From: Paenibacillus sp.
GTDB lineage: Bacteria > Bacillota > Bacilli > Paenibacillales > YIM-B00363
Length of the DNA stretch: 36,323 nucleotides
Reading direction: 5' to 3'
Assembly (NCBI RefSeq): GCF_035645195.1
Contig: NZ_DASQNA010000034.1
Coordinates: 1-36,323, forward strand
Position 1 is the first letter of the stretch, and each line of letters opens with the position of its first letter. The translations under genes and the position numbers were made by a program. Positions 1 through 8,840 of the stretch are shown piece after piece. A model generated the notes under the pieces. The model did no database searches and was not told the DNA's origin. It was given only the letters and a program-made list of their open reading frames with translations.

Positions 1-345
1 CGCATCGGGCCCCGAGCCTCGGACGCCCGACGCCCCCCGCCGCCGCAAAAAATTAGCGAGCTTTCTGCACTATTAGCGAGTCCAAACTCGCTATTCGTGC
101 GAAAAGCTCGCTATTTGCCCGAGGGCGAGCTGCAGGGGCGGCCTTCGGGAGCTAGGCGGCCGCCGCAGGCGAGTAGGCGCCGTCACTGGTGCGGCGAGCT
201 TCCCGCATCGGGCCCCGAGCCTCGGACGCCCGACGCCCCCCGCCGCCGCAAAAAATTAGCGAGCTTTCTGCACTATTAGCGAGTCTAAACTCGCTATTAG
301 TGCGAAAAGCTCGCTATTCACCCGAGGGCGGGCTGCAGGGGCGGC
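1..345. repeat. Two tandem copies of a hairpin-bearing repeat (period 203 bp)
   Basis: Bases 1-142 recur at 204-345 with five differences (positions 83, 96, 116, 117 and 128 of copy 1). Each copy holds a GC-rich block, a short A-run, and a large inverted repeat with 27-nt arms around a 4-nt loop (arms 55-81 and 86-112; 258-284 and 289-315). The motif TTAGCGAG and its complement recur inside the arms, so each arm contains a smaller repeat. Copy 2 gains a base pair that copy 1 lacks (T274 with A299, against T71 with C96). The first copy begins at the window edge, so the array may continue to the left. No ORF is supported here. The layout resembles a REP or MITE-like dispersed element; that identity is inferred. 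Confidence 0.8.
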
Positions 346-430
346 GCTTCGGCGGCTGCCGATGCGGACGGCGCTCAATAGCGCCGCCCGACCGCGGCCA
401 GCCGCAGCCCCCGCCCCCCCGCCGCGCGGC
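346..430. other. Gene-free stretch with a hairpin downstream of ctaG
   Basis: This GC-rich stretch follows the ctaG stop codon on the minus strand. A hairpin at 366-389 has 10-nt arms with one mismatch and a CAAT loop. It could end the oxidase operon transcript but has no T-run after it, so it is not a convincing intrinsic terminator. Nothing else is visible. Confidence 0.35.
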
Positions 431-1369
431 TTACTTCGCCGGCTCGGACTGCGCCGCGAGGCGCTCGAAGTACGCCGGCGTCGGATCGAGCGAGTCGCCG
501 CCGTCGTCGCGCTTCGGATTCTCTCTCCGGTACCATTGCCGGAAGACGTAAACCAGGATCGATCCGTACACCGTCTCCTGGATCAGCTTCATCAGCACGC
601 CGCCGAGCTTCTGATCCTCGAGCGGCGGCATCCACGCCAGCGACTGCGGGCCGCTGAACATCTCGAGCAGCACCGTCGCGCCCTGCGGTACGCAGTAGCC
701 CATCGCCGTCGCCCACAGCATCGGGTCCGTGTACGTGCCGTACATTGGCGAGCCCGAGAAGATGATCAACGCGCACGCCGGCATGAGCAGCACACTGTTC
801 GCGAAGATGTACCCCATCTTCTTGAACCCTTCGAGCTTGTCGATCGTCGACACTGGGCAAATAACCGGGAACCACATAAGCAGCGCCGTGATCATCAACA
901 GCACGTAATACGCCGTATGCAGCGCGAAGTTCGTCATGACGTAATCATGCACCGTCGGCACATGATATATCGAGAACGCCATGTTGAACAGCAGCAGCGT
1001 CACGATCGGGTTGATCAGGAACTTCAACCCGCGCGCGCCCGGCAGCCGAGCGATCGGCCGCAGAAACCATTCCGGCGTGCCCGCGAGCAGCATCGGCGCC
1101 GCGATAATGTACGCGAACGACATGCCGAGCATATGGAACGTGAACATCATATGACCGAGCAGGTCGATCGGGCTGCCGAACGCCGCGTACAAGAAGAACA
1201 GACCGCCGAGGAACCACGCCTTCTTCACTGCCGGGACCGGCTCCGCCCCGGGGATGCGCGCGCGGCCCGGGCCGGTGACGTACAAGTACCCTGCGCCGGC
1301 GGCGACGAACAGCAGCAGCGTGACCGGACTCCACAGCGAAGCCCAATCGAAACCGACCAATCCGAACAT
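431..1369 (-). CDS. ctaG: CtaG, cytochrome c oxidase assembly factor
   Basis: A 312-residue polytopic membrane protein of the CtaG (caa3_CtaG) family, which is needed for assembly of caa3 oxidase, probably in copper delivery or insertion. Several hydrophobic helices are visible, with the family-typical stretch GHMMFTFHMLGMSF near residue 85 and further conserved His residues (YHVPTVHDY). I chose the ATG at 1367-1369 because AAGGAGG lies 8 nt before it; a longer frame runs to 1396 but its start has no good ribosome site. It is the last gene of the ctaC-D-E-F-G cluster and is separated from ctaF by about 200 bp containing a hairpin, so its expression may be partly uncoupled from the rest. Confidence 0.93.
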   Translation of the reverse strand: MFGLVGFDWASLWSPVTLLLFVAAGAGYLYVTGPGRARIPGAEPVPAVKKAWFLGGLFFLYAAFGSPIDLLGHMMFTFHMLGMSFAYIIAAPMLLAGTPEWFLRPIARLPGARGLKFLINPIVTLLLFNMAFSIYHVPTVHDYVMTNFALHTAYYVLLMITALLMWFPVICPVSTIDKLEGFKKMGYIFANSVLLMPACALIIFSGSPMYGTYTDPMLWATAMGYCVPQGATVLLEMFSGPQSLAWMPPLEDQKLGGVLMKLIQETVYGSILVYVFRQWYRRENPKRDDGGDSLDPTPAYFERLAAQSEPAK

Positions 1370-1567
1370 CACGAGTACCTCCTTGGCATAATTCAATCAA
1401 TAGATGACGGGAGCGGCACTCCCTCCGGGAACCATACACCGTCGCCCCGGACAAACCTTATTGAACCTAGCGGCGCCGCGGACAAACAGACAGGCGGCGA
1501 TCCGTTTGACCGAACCTCCGCCTGCCCGCAGCACTACGCCGATATATTTACCCGAAACCTTACTCGT
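1370..1567 (-). other. ctaF-ctaG intergenic region with a terminator-like hairpin
   Basis: About 200 bp separate ctaF from ctaG although the rest of the operon is tightly packed. On the minus strand a hairpin (arms 1518-1524 and 1491-1497, CAGGCGG with CCGCCTG) is followed by the T-rich stretch TCTGTTTGTCC, resembling a leaky terminator. A nine-base direct repeat, CGGACAAAC, lies at about 1448 and 1479. I see no convincing promoter for ctaG here. Confidence 0.35.
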
Positions 1568-1921
1568 TTACCACCAGGACCAGAGCAGACCGGCAGCCGC
1601 CGCCGTCAAAGCGACGAAGAAGCCGAACGCAATGCCGAAAATCGGCCAGGAATGCCCTTTGTCCTTCATGTGCATCCAGAACGCCAACTGTACGACGGCC
1701 TGGAAAATCGCCAACGCGATGATGAAGAAGTACACGAACCAGTGCTCGACGTGCGTCTCTTCCTCTACCAGGGAGTAAGCGACCGCGACGAACGCGAACG
1801 CCGTCAGCAAAATCGAAAGCGCGAAGGCGAGCAGATGGTTCTTGGGACCTTCGTGGCGATGCTTGCGGCGAGCGTTCACGTTACTCGACGAATCGTTATG
1901 CGATAACGTATGATCGGCCAT
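1568..1921 (-). CDS. ctaF: CtaF, caa3 oxidase subunit IV
   Basis: A 117-residue protein with a charged His-rich N-terminus and three predicted membrane helices. The last two are joined by LAFWMHMKDKGH, typical of the CoxD/CtaF family (bacterial cytochrome c oxidase subunit IV). This subunit has no redox centre; it stabilises the complex in the cytoplasmic membrane. The ATG at 1919-1921 sits only 6 nt after the ctaE stop codon, and its ribosome site (GGGGTGA) overlaps that stop, suggesting translational coupling. Length and position directly after ctaE fit the Bacillus operon order. Confidence 0.93.
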   Translation of the reverse strand: MADHTLSHNDSSSNVNARRKHRHEGPKNHLLAFALSILLTAFAFVAVAYSLVEEETHVEHWFVYFFIIALAIFQAVVQLAFWMHMKDKGHSWPIFGIAFGFFVALTAAAAGLLWSWW

Positions 1922-1927
1922 TCCGGA

Positions 1928-2566
1928 TCACCCCATCTTTCCCATGAGATAAACGATCGTGAAGATGAACACCCACACGACGTCGATAAAGTGCCAGTAC
2001 AGCGACGCGACGTACACCTTCGGCGCCGTAATCGTCGTGAGGCCCTTCTTGCCGAGCTGGAAGATCAACAGCGTGATCCAGAGCACCCCGAACGCGACGT
2101 GCGCGCCGTGGAAGCCGACCAGCGAGTAGAACGACGTACCGAAGGCGCTCGAGTTGAACTGGTGACCTTCGTGCACGTAGTGAATGAACTCGTAAATCTC
2201 GAGGGCCAGGAAGCCCAGGCCGAGAGCTACCGTGACGCCGAGCCACAGCATCATCTGCGGCACGTTGCGGGCGTGCATCGCTTGGATCGCGAACACGCTC
2301 GTCAGCGACGACGTGAGCAGGATGAACGTCGCCCAAGCGACCAGAACGAGGTCGAACAGATGCGCGCCGTCCGGGCCGCCCATCGTGTTGTGGCGCAGCG
2401 CCATGAACGTGGCGAACAGGGTGCCGAACAAGACGCACTCGCCGCCGAGGAACAACCAAAATGCCAACAGTTTATTGCGACCTTCCAAGGTCGCGCGCTC
2501 CGGCTCGTGAGGCAGTTCGCCGGCGACGCCGTGCGCGTGCGGATCAACGTGAGTTACGCTGCTCAT
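1928..2566 (-). CDS. ctaE: CtaE, caa3 oxidase subunit III
   Basis: A 212-residue heme-copper oxidase subunit III with five hydrophobic helices. Typical stretches are FWLFLGGECVLFGTLFATF near residue 37, EIYEFIHYVHEGH, and the C-terminal YWHFIDVVWVFIFTIVYL. The family supports proton uptake and stability of subunit I. The protein is shorter than seven-helix mitochondrial subunit III, as expected for caa3 enzymes where two helices are carried by subunit I. Start (2564-2566) and the ctaD stop (2563-2565) overlap as ATGA, so the two genes are translationally coupled. Confidence 0.95.
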   Translation of the reverse strand: MSSVTHVDPHAHGVAGELPHEPERATLEGRNKLLAFWLFLGGECVLFGTLFATFMALRHNTMGGPDGAHLFDLVLVAWATFILLTSSLTSVFAIQAMHARNVPQMMLWLGVTVALGLGFLALEIYEFIHYVHEGHQFNSSAFGTSFYSLVGFHGAHVAFGVLWITLLIFQLGKKGLTTITAPKVYVASLYWHFIDVVWVFIFTIVYLMGKMG

Positions 2567-4449
2567 GCCGAAGCCCCCTTATCCTCAGTCGGATCGATAT
2601 GCATGCCGTGATCGTCGTAAACCGAACGCAGGAACATGCAGAAGAACGTAATCAACAAGCCGCCGATAGCGACGTAGTATCCATTGAATTCTTCGCTGTA
2701 CATGAAGCCGAGCGCGCCGATGAACAGGCCGATCGACATGAATAACGGAAGAATCGAAGGCGAAGGCATGTGAATCGGACCGAGCGGCTCCGCCGGCGTC
2801 ATCGCCGTATTGCCTTCCATTTTCTCTTTCCACCATGCGTCGATGCCGCGAACGACCGGCGTCTGCGCGAAGTTGTACTCCGGCGCCGGCGACGGAATCG
2901 TCCACTCCAGCGTACGGCCGTCATCCCACGAGTCGGCTTTCGCCGTCTTCGGCTTCGTGAACGATGCAGCGATGTTCACGAGCAGGATGAGGATCGCGAT
3001 GCCCATGACGAACGCGCCGACCGTGGACAGCTGGTTCATCCACGTCCAACCCGGATTATACTGCTCCGGCAGGTACGTGTATACGCGCCGCGGCATGCCG
3101 ATCATACCGAGGAAATGCTGGATGAAGAACGTCAAATGGAAGCCGATAAAGAACAGCCAGAACGTCCATTTGCCGGACGTTTCGTTCAAGAAACGGCCGA
3201 ACATTTTCGGCCACCAGTAGAACAGGCCGGACAGCAAGCCGAACACGATACCGCCTACGATAACGTAGTGAAAGTGCGCGACGACGAAGTAGCTGTCGTG
3301 GAATTGGAAGTCCGCCGGCGGCACCGCCAGCATGACGCCCGTCACGCCGCCCATAACGAACGTCGGCACGAAGCCGATCGCGAACAAGTTCGCGGTCGTG
3401 AACTTGATCTGGCCGCCCCACATCGTGAAGAGCCAGTTGAAAATTTTGATACCGGTCGGAATCGCGATCAGCATCGTCGCGACCGCGAACAGCGCGTTCG
3501 CTACCGGTCCCATGCCCGTCGTGAACATGTGGTGAACCCAAACCATGAAGCCCAAAAAGCCGATGAGCACCGTTGCGAATACCATCGCGCTGTAACCGAA
3601 GAGCCGCTTGCGCGAGAACGTCGGAATGACTTCGGAAATGATCCCGAACGCCGGCAGAACGAGGATATATACCTCAGGATGCCCGAAAATCCAGAAAATG
3701 TGCTGCCACAATACGATGTTGCCGCCCATGTTCGGGTCGAAAATATTACCGCCGAAGAGACGGTCGAACGTAAGCAATACTAAGCCTACCGTCAAAGCCG
3801 GGAACGCGAACAGGATGAGCGCGGACGTGATGAACGACGTCCACGTGAACATCGGCATCCGCATGAAGCTCATGCCCGGAGCGCGCATGTTGATGATCGT
3901 GACGAGGAAGTTGATGCCGCCGATCAAGGTGCCGATACCGGCAACCTGCAGACCCATCAAGTAGAAGTCAACCCCGCGATGCTGGCTGAACTGCTCGCTC
4001 GAGAGCGGCACGTACGCCGTCCAACCCGCGTCCGGCACGTCGCCGATAATCCAGCTCAGGTTGAGCAGCAAGCCGCCGAAGAAGAACGTCCAGAACCCGA
4101 GGGAGTTCAGGAACGGGAACGCGACGTCGCGCGCGCCGATTTGGAGCGGCACGACCGCGTTCATAAATCCGAAAATGATCGGCATCGCCGCGAGGAAGAT
4201 CATCGTCGTGCCGTGCATGGTGAGCAGCTCGTTGTAAGTTTGCGCGCTTACGATGCTCATCTGCGGTCCCATCAACTGAAGTCGGATCAAAATCGCTTCG
4301 ATACCGCCAATCAAGAAGAAGAATCCGCCGGCGAGCATGTACAGGATTCCGATTTTTTTATGGTCGACGGTCGTCAACCAATCCATGAGACCTGTATATC
4401 GCTTCACGGAGTGCGCATCGTGGTGCGCATGTGCGTGTGCGTTAGCCAC
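2563..4449 (-). CDS. ctaD: CtaD, caa3 cytochrome c oxidase subunit I
   Basis: The 628-residue catalytic subunit that reduces O2 to water at the heme a3-CuB centre and pumps protons. All metal ligands are visible: H79 and H394 for low-spin heme a, H392 for heme a3, and H257, H306, H307 for CuB. Y261 in GHPEVY is the tyrosine that cross-links to the CuB histidine. The length (about 620 in Bacillus) and the extra hydrophobic helices near the C-terminus fit the caa3 type, where part of subunit III is fused to subunit I. The N-terminus is His-rich (HAHAHHDAH). It follows ctaC by 36 bp. GGAGG in the leader supports the ATG at 4447-4449. Confidence 0.97.
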   Translation of the reverse strand: MANAHAHAHHDAHSVKRYTGLMDWLTTVDHKKIGILYMLAGGFFFLIGGIEAILIRLQLMGPQMSIVSAQTYNELLTMHGTTMIFLAAMPIIFGFMNAVVPLQIGARDVAFPFLNSLGFWTFFFGGLLLNLSWIIGDVPDAGWTAYVPLSSEQFSQHRGVDFYLMGLQVAGIGTLIGGINFLVTIINMRAPGMSFMRMPMFTWTSFITSALILFAFPALTVGLVLLTFDRLFGGNIFDPNMGGNIVLWQHIFWIFGHPEVYILVLPAFGIISEVIPTFSRKRLFGYSAMVFATVLIGFLGFMVWVHHMFTTGMGPVANALFAVATMLIAIPTGIKIFNWLFTMWGGQIKFTTANLFAIGFVPTFVMGGVTGVMLAVPPADFQFHDSYFVVAHFHYVIVGGIVFGLLSGLFYWWPKMFGRFLNETSGKWTFWLFFIGFHLTFFIQHFLGMIGMPRRVYTYLPEQYNPGWTWMNQLSTVGAFVMGIAILILLVNIAASFTKPKTAKADSWDDGRTLEWTIPSPAPEYNFAQTPVVRGIDAWWKEKMEGNTAMTPAEPLGPIHMPSPSILPLFMSIGLFIGALGFMYSEEFNGYYVAIGGLLITFFCMFLRSVYDDHGMHIDPTEDKGASA

Positions 4450-4485
4450 CGGGCCAACCTCCCTAAACGTAATTGATGTTATGCG

Positions 4486-5487
4486 TTATTTCAGCTGCAG
4501 CAAATATTTCGCGAGTTGGTCGATCTCCTCGTCGGTCAATTCTACCTTCGGCATCAGCGTGCCCGGCTTGACCGCGTTCGGATCGCGAATCCATTCCTCG
4601 AGATTTTCTTCCGTATTGTCCAGAATGCCCGCCACGAAGGCGCGCTCGCCGAAGCCGTTCAGATGAGGCGCGGCCGCGCTTCTCGCGTCCGGCTGGATCG
4701 CGTGGCACTGGATGCAGTTCGCTTTGTACAGCTCTTCGCCCGCAGCCAAGTCTTCCGCAGCCACCGTCGGCGCTTCTTTCATATCGTTCACCCACGCCTG
4801 GAATTCTTCTTCCGTCACGACGACGGCTTTGAAATCCATGAGCGCGTGCGACGGACCGCACAGCTCGGCGCACTTGCCTTTGTATACGCCTACTTCCGTA
4901 GGATGCAGGTGCATGTAGCTTGTCAGACCAGGGTTCGTATCCTTCTTCCCGCCGAGAGCAGGAATCCAGAACGAGTGGTTGACGTCGACCGACGTCAGCT
5001 CGAACGAAATGTCGCGGCCGACCGGCATAACGACTTCTTGCGAAGAGTAGATGCCGAGCTCCGGATAGTTGAACTCCCACCAGAATTGGTGAGCGACGAC
5101 TTGCACTTTGATCGCGTTCGGATCGGCGGACAAGTTCTGGTCATGCTTGAACGTGTAACCGACCGTCGGCACTGCCAGGATGGTGAGCAGGATGATCGGG
5201 ATGACCGTCCAGATAATCTCCAGCTTGTGGTTGCCTTCCACTTGCTTCGGGATGCTGTTGTCCCCTTTGCGCGCGCGGAATTTCACGAGGACGTAAACCG
5301 AGATCGCGAATACGACCACGACGACGATGACCATGATGACGAGCGACAAAATCATGAGATTCAACTGTTCTTGCGCGAGCGTCCCTTTCGGGTTCAGCGG
5401 AGACGGTTCTTGCGAGCAGCCCGCAAGCAAGAGCGCCAGCGCGGCGAACAAGAGAAGGAACCGCTTCCCTTTCAAATACTGCAGCAT
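4486..5487 (-). CDS. ctaC: CtaC, caa3 oxidase subunit II with fused cytochrome c
   Basis: A 333-residue lipoprotein that takes electrons into the oxidase. A signal peptide ends in the lipobox LLAGC (lipidated C24), two membrane helices follow (about 42-68 and 91-112), then the CuA domain with H171, C206, C210, H214 and M217. A cytochrome c domain is fused at the C-terminus: heme-binding CIQCH (C258, C261, H262) and probable axial M312. The fused heme domain makes this a caa3 rather than aa3 enzyme. I prefer the ATG at 5485-5487 because it gives a clean lipoprotein signal; a frame open to 5538 would put 17 extra residues before it. The ribosome site is weak (GGGGTTGATC). First gene of the operon. 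Confidence 0.95.
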   Translation of the reverse strand: MLQYLKGKRFLLLFAALALLLAGCSQEPSPLNPKGTLAQEQLNLMILSLVIMVIVVVVVFAISVYVLVKFRARKGDNSIPKQVEGNHKLEIIWTVIPIILLTILAVPTVGYTFKHDQNLSADPNAIKVQVVAHQFWWEFNYPELGIYSSQEVVMPVGRDISFELTSVDVNHSFWIPALGGKKDTNPGLTSYMHLHPTEVGVYKGKCAELCGPSHALMDFKAVVVTEEEFQAWVNDMKEAPTVAAEDLAAGEELYKANCIQCHAIQPDARSAAAPHLNGFGERAFVAGILDNTEENLEEWIRDPNAVKPGTLMPKVELTDEEIDQLAKYLLQLK

Positions 5488-5572
5488 AGTGGTGATCAAC
5501 CCCGCATTCTGTATTATTTGCAGTGAAAACCGCATCACATCAATGGATTTCGGTCACAAAGACACCATACAT

Positions 5573-5601
5573 ACTATAAGTTCGGTGCATGGGTTTGTCA
5601 A
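5573..5601 (-). promoter_or_regulatory. Sigma-A promoter of the ctaCDEFG operon
   Basis: On the minus strand TTGACA (5596-5601) and TATAGT (5573-5578) are separated by exactly 17 bp. This predicts a transcript start near 5566 and an untranslated leader of about 80 nt before ctaC. Confidence 0.8.
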
Positions 5602-5719
5602 TTTAACGACACAAACCTTCACAAAAAGTTCGGATTCGTCCCCGGCCCTAAGCGACCGCTTCCAAGGGCATCTCGGGAACGTATCCGCAATTTGCGCCCG
5701 AACGCGCGAAACGGAGGCT

Positions 5720-7384
<1,665 letters not shown>

Positions 7385-7390
7385 TTACCC

Positions 7391-7399
7391 ATTATATCA
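7391..7399 (-). promoter_or_regulatory. Extended -10 promoter of the ABC-F gene
   Basis: The minus strand reads TGATATAAT, an extended -10 element (TG-n-TATAAT), about 48 bp before the ABC-F start codon. No good -35 is visible. Confidence 0.6.
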
Positions 7400-7531
7400 T
7401 AATTACCGTAAAGTGACGGGATATATTCAATGGAAGCGATATCGGTGGAAGCGTAAAGCGGTCGTCGGGCGAAAAAGGTCCGCGGGAGCGGCGGTTCGAA
7501 CGTCATTCGGCCATGCGGCGCGCGGCAGGGC

Positions 7532-7571
7532 GGGCTCCCGAGGGCGTCTGCCGACGCCCTTCGGGCAGCCC
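7532..7571. other. Strong hairpin in the divergent region
   Basis: GGGC..CCGAGGGCGTC and its complement form a near-perfect stem around a TGCC loop between the divergent ABC-F and NifU-N/HEAT genes. It lacks a T-run on either strand, so it is not a standard terminator, and it lies just upstream of the plus-strand promoter. Its function is unknown. Confidence 0.5.
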
Positions 7572-7579
7572 CCGCGGTA

Positions 7580-7588
7580 TGGTATGAT
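7580..7588 (+). promoter_or_regulatory. Extended -10 promoter of the NifU-N/HEAT gene
   Basis: TGGTATGAT is an extended -10 element about 54 bp before the ATG at 7642. No clear -35 is present. Confidence 0.5.
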
Positions 7589-7641
7589 ATGGAGAGCGGC
7601 GCATGCCGCGCCGCAATCGTCATCGGAGGTGCTTGAAACGC

Positions 7642-8790
7642 ATGAACCTCGTTAGAATCGAACCGACGCCGAGCCCGAACGCCATGAAGCTGAACGTGGA
7701 CGAATCGCTGGCTCCCGGCGTGAAATATGCATTCGACGCCGCGAACGCGGGGCGGGCGCCGGCGCATTTGCGAGCGTTGCTCGTCATCCCCGGCGTCAAG
7801 AGCGTGTACCAGGCGGCCGACTTCATCGCCGTCGAACGCGAGCCCGCCGCCGACTGGCGGGCCATTCTCGCCGCCGTGCGCGAAGCGTTCGGCGGAACCG
7901 GTACCGGCGGCGCCGCTGCGGAGGGCGGCGATTTCAGCTACGGCGAAGCGACCGTGCTCGTGCAGATGTTCCGCGGCATCCCGATGCAAGTGCGGGTGCG
8001 CGCGGGGCACGAGGAGTCGCGCGTCGCCCTGCCGCAGCGGTTCGCGGACGCGGCGATGACCGCGGGCGCCGCGTCGCCGAATTTGATCCGCGAACGGCGG
8101 CTCGTCGAGCACGGCGTCCGCTACGGCGAGCTCGCCGACATCGTGGCGGAGGTGGCGGCGGAGCTCGACGCCGCGTACGACGACGCGCGGCTCGCGCAGC
8201 TGATCGCGCAGGCGGAGGCGATGGGCGCGGAGCCCGACGCCGCGCCGCCCGCGCCGGAGCCGGCGGCGGAGGCCTTGACGCCGGAGCAGCTCGCGGCGCG
8301 CCTTCGCGACGCCGATTGGAAAGTGCGCTACGCCGCCCTCGAGCGGCTGCAGCCGTCTGAGGAGACGCTGCCGCTCCTCGACCAGGCGCTTGCGGACGAC
8401 AACTTCTCCGTCCGCCGGCTCGCCGTCGTCTACCTCGGCGACATCAAAGGGCCGGAAGCGGTCCGCCGCCTGACCGCCATGCTGAAGGATCCGTCGGCGG
8501 CGGTGCGCCGCACGGCCGGGGACGCGCTGTCGGACATCGGCGACGCCTCCGCGCAGCCGGCGATGATCGAGTCGCTCGCCGACAAGAGCAAAATCGTGCG
8601 CTGGCGCGCGGCGCGCTTCCTGTACGACCTCGGCGACGAAGCGGCGATTCCCGCGCTGCGCATCGCCGCCGAAGATCCCGAGTTCGAGGTCGCGCTGCAG
8701 GCGCGCATGGCGCTCGAGCGCATCGAATCCGGCGAAGCGGCCGCCGGCACCGTCTGGCAGCAGATGGCGCGCAGCCGGGAGACGGAATGA
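7642..8790 (+). CDS. NifU-N domain/HEAT-repeat protein, CvfC (YpgR-like) family
   Basis: A 382-residue protein. Residues 1-85 match the Nfu/NifU N-terminal scaffold fold (start MNLVRIEPTPSPNAMKLN), without the CxxC-bearing C-terminal Nfu domain that would bind an iron-sulfur cluster. Residues about 95-180 fit the 'virulence factor' domain seen in Staphylococcus aureus CvfC. From about 215 to 370 there are HEAT or PBS-lyase-type repeats (for example DDNFSVRRLAVVYLGDI, DPSAAVRRTAGDALSDI). This order is that of the conserved virulence factor C family, called YpgR in B. subtilis; the molecular function is unknown. I chose the ATG at 7642 because CGGAGGTG lies at good spacing; an in-frame ATG at 7603 lacks one. 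A bidirectional terminator follows. Confidence 0.85.
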   Translation: MNLVRIEPTPSPNAMKLNVDESLAPGVKYAFDAANAGRAPAHLRALLVIPGVKSVYQAADFIAVEREPAADWRAILAAVREAFGGTGTGGAAAEGGDFSYGEATVLVQMFRGIPMQVRVRAGHEESRVALPQRFADAAMTAGAASPNLIRERRLVEHGVRYGELADIVAEVAAELDAAYDDARLAQLIAQAEAMGAEPDAAPPAPEPAAEALTPEQLAARLRDADWKVRYAALERLQPSEETLPLLDQALADDNFSVRRLAVVYLGDIKGPEAVRRLTAMLKDPSAAVRRTAGDALSDIGDASAQPAMIESLADKSKIVRWRAARFLYDLGDEAAIPALRIAAEDPEFEVALQARMALERIESGEAAAGTVWQQMARSRETE

Positions 8791-8802
8791 TTGATGTACG
8801 TT

Positions 8803-8840
8803 AACAAGAAGAGGGCTGCCGCGGCAGCCCTCTTCTTGTT
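8803..8840. terminator. Bidirectional terminator
   Basis: An 18-bp perfect stem (8803-8820 with 8823-8840) lies between the converging NifU-N/HEAT and S-layer protein genes. It overlaps the stop codon of the latter at 8839-8841. T-rich ends are present on both strands (CTTCTTGTT). Confidence 0.85.

Noticed and set aside
97-551. Short open frames over the left-end repeats
   Set aside because: They are Arg/Pro-rich translations of GC-rich repeat DNA without ribosome sites.
5488-5538. Longer CtaC start
   Set aside because: It would place 17 residues before a perfect lipoprotein signal peptide and has no ribosome site.
7532-7571. Hairpin as terminator of the ABC-F or NifU-N/HEAT gene
   Set aside because: It lies upstream of both divergent genes and lacks a T-run on either strand.
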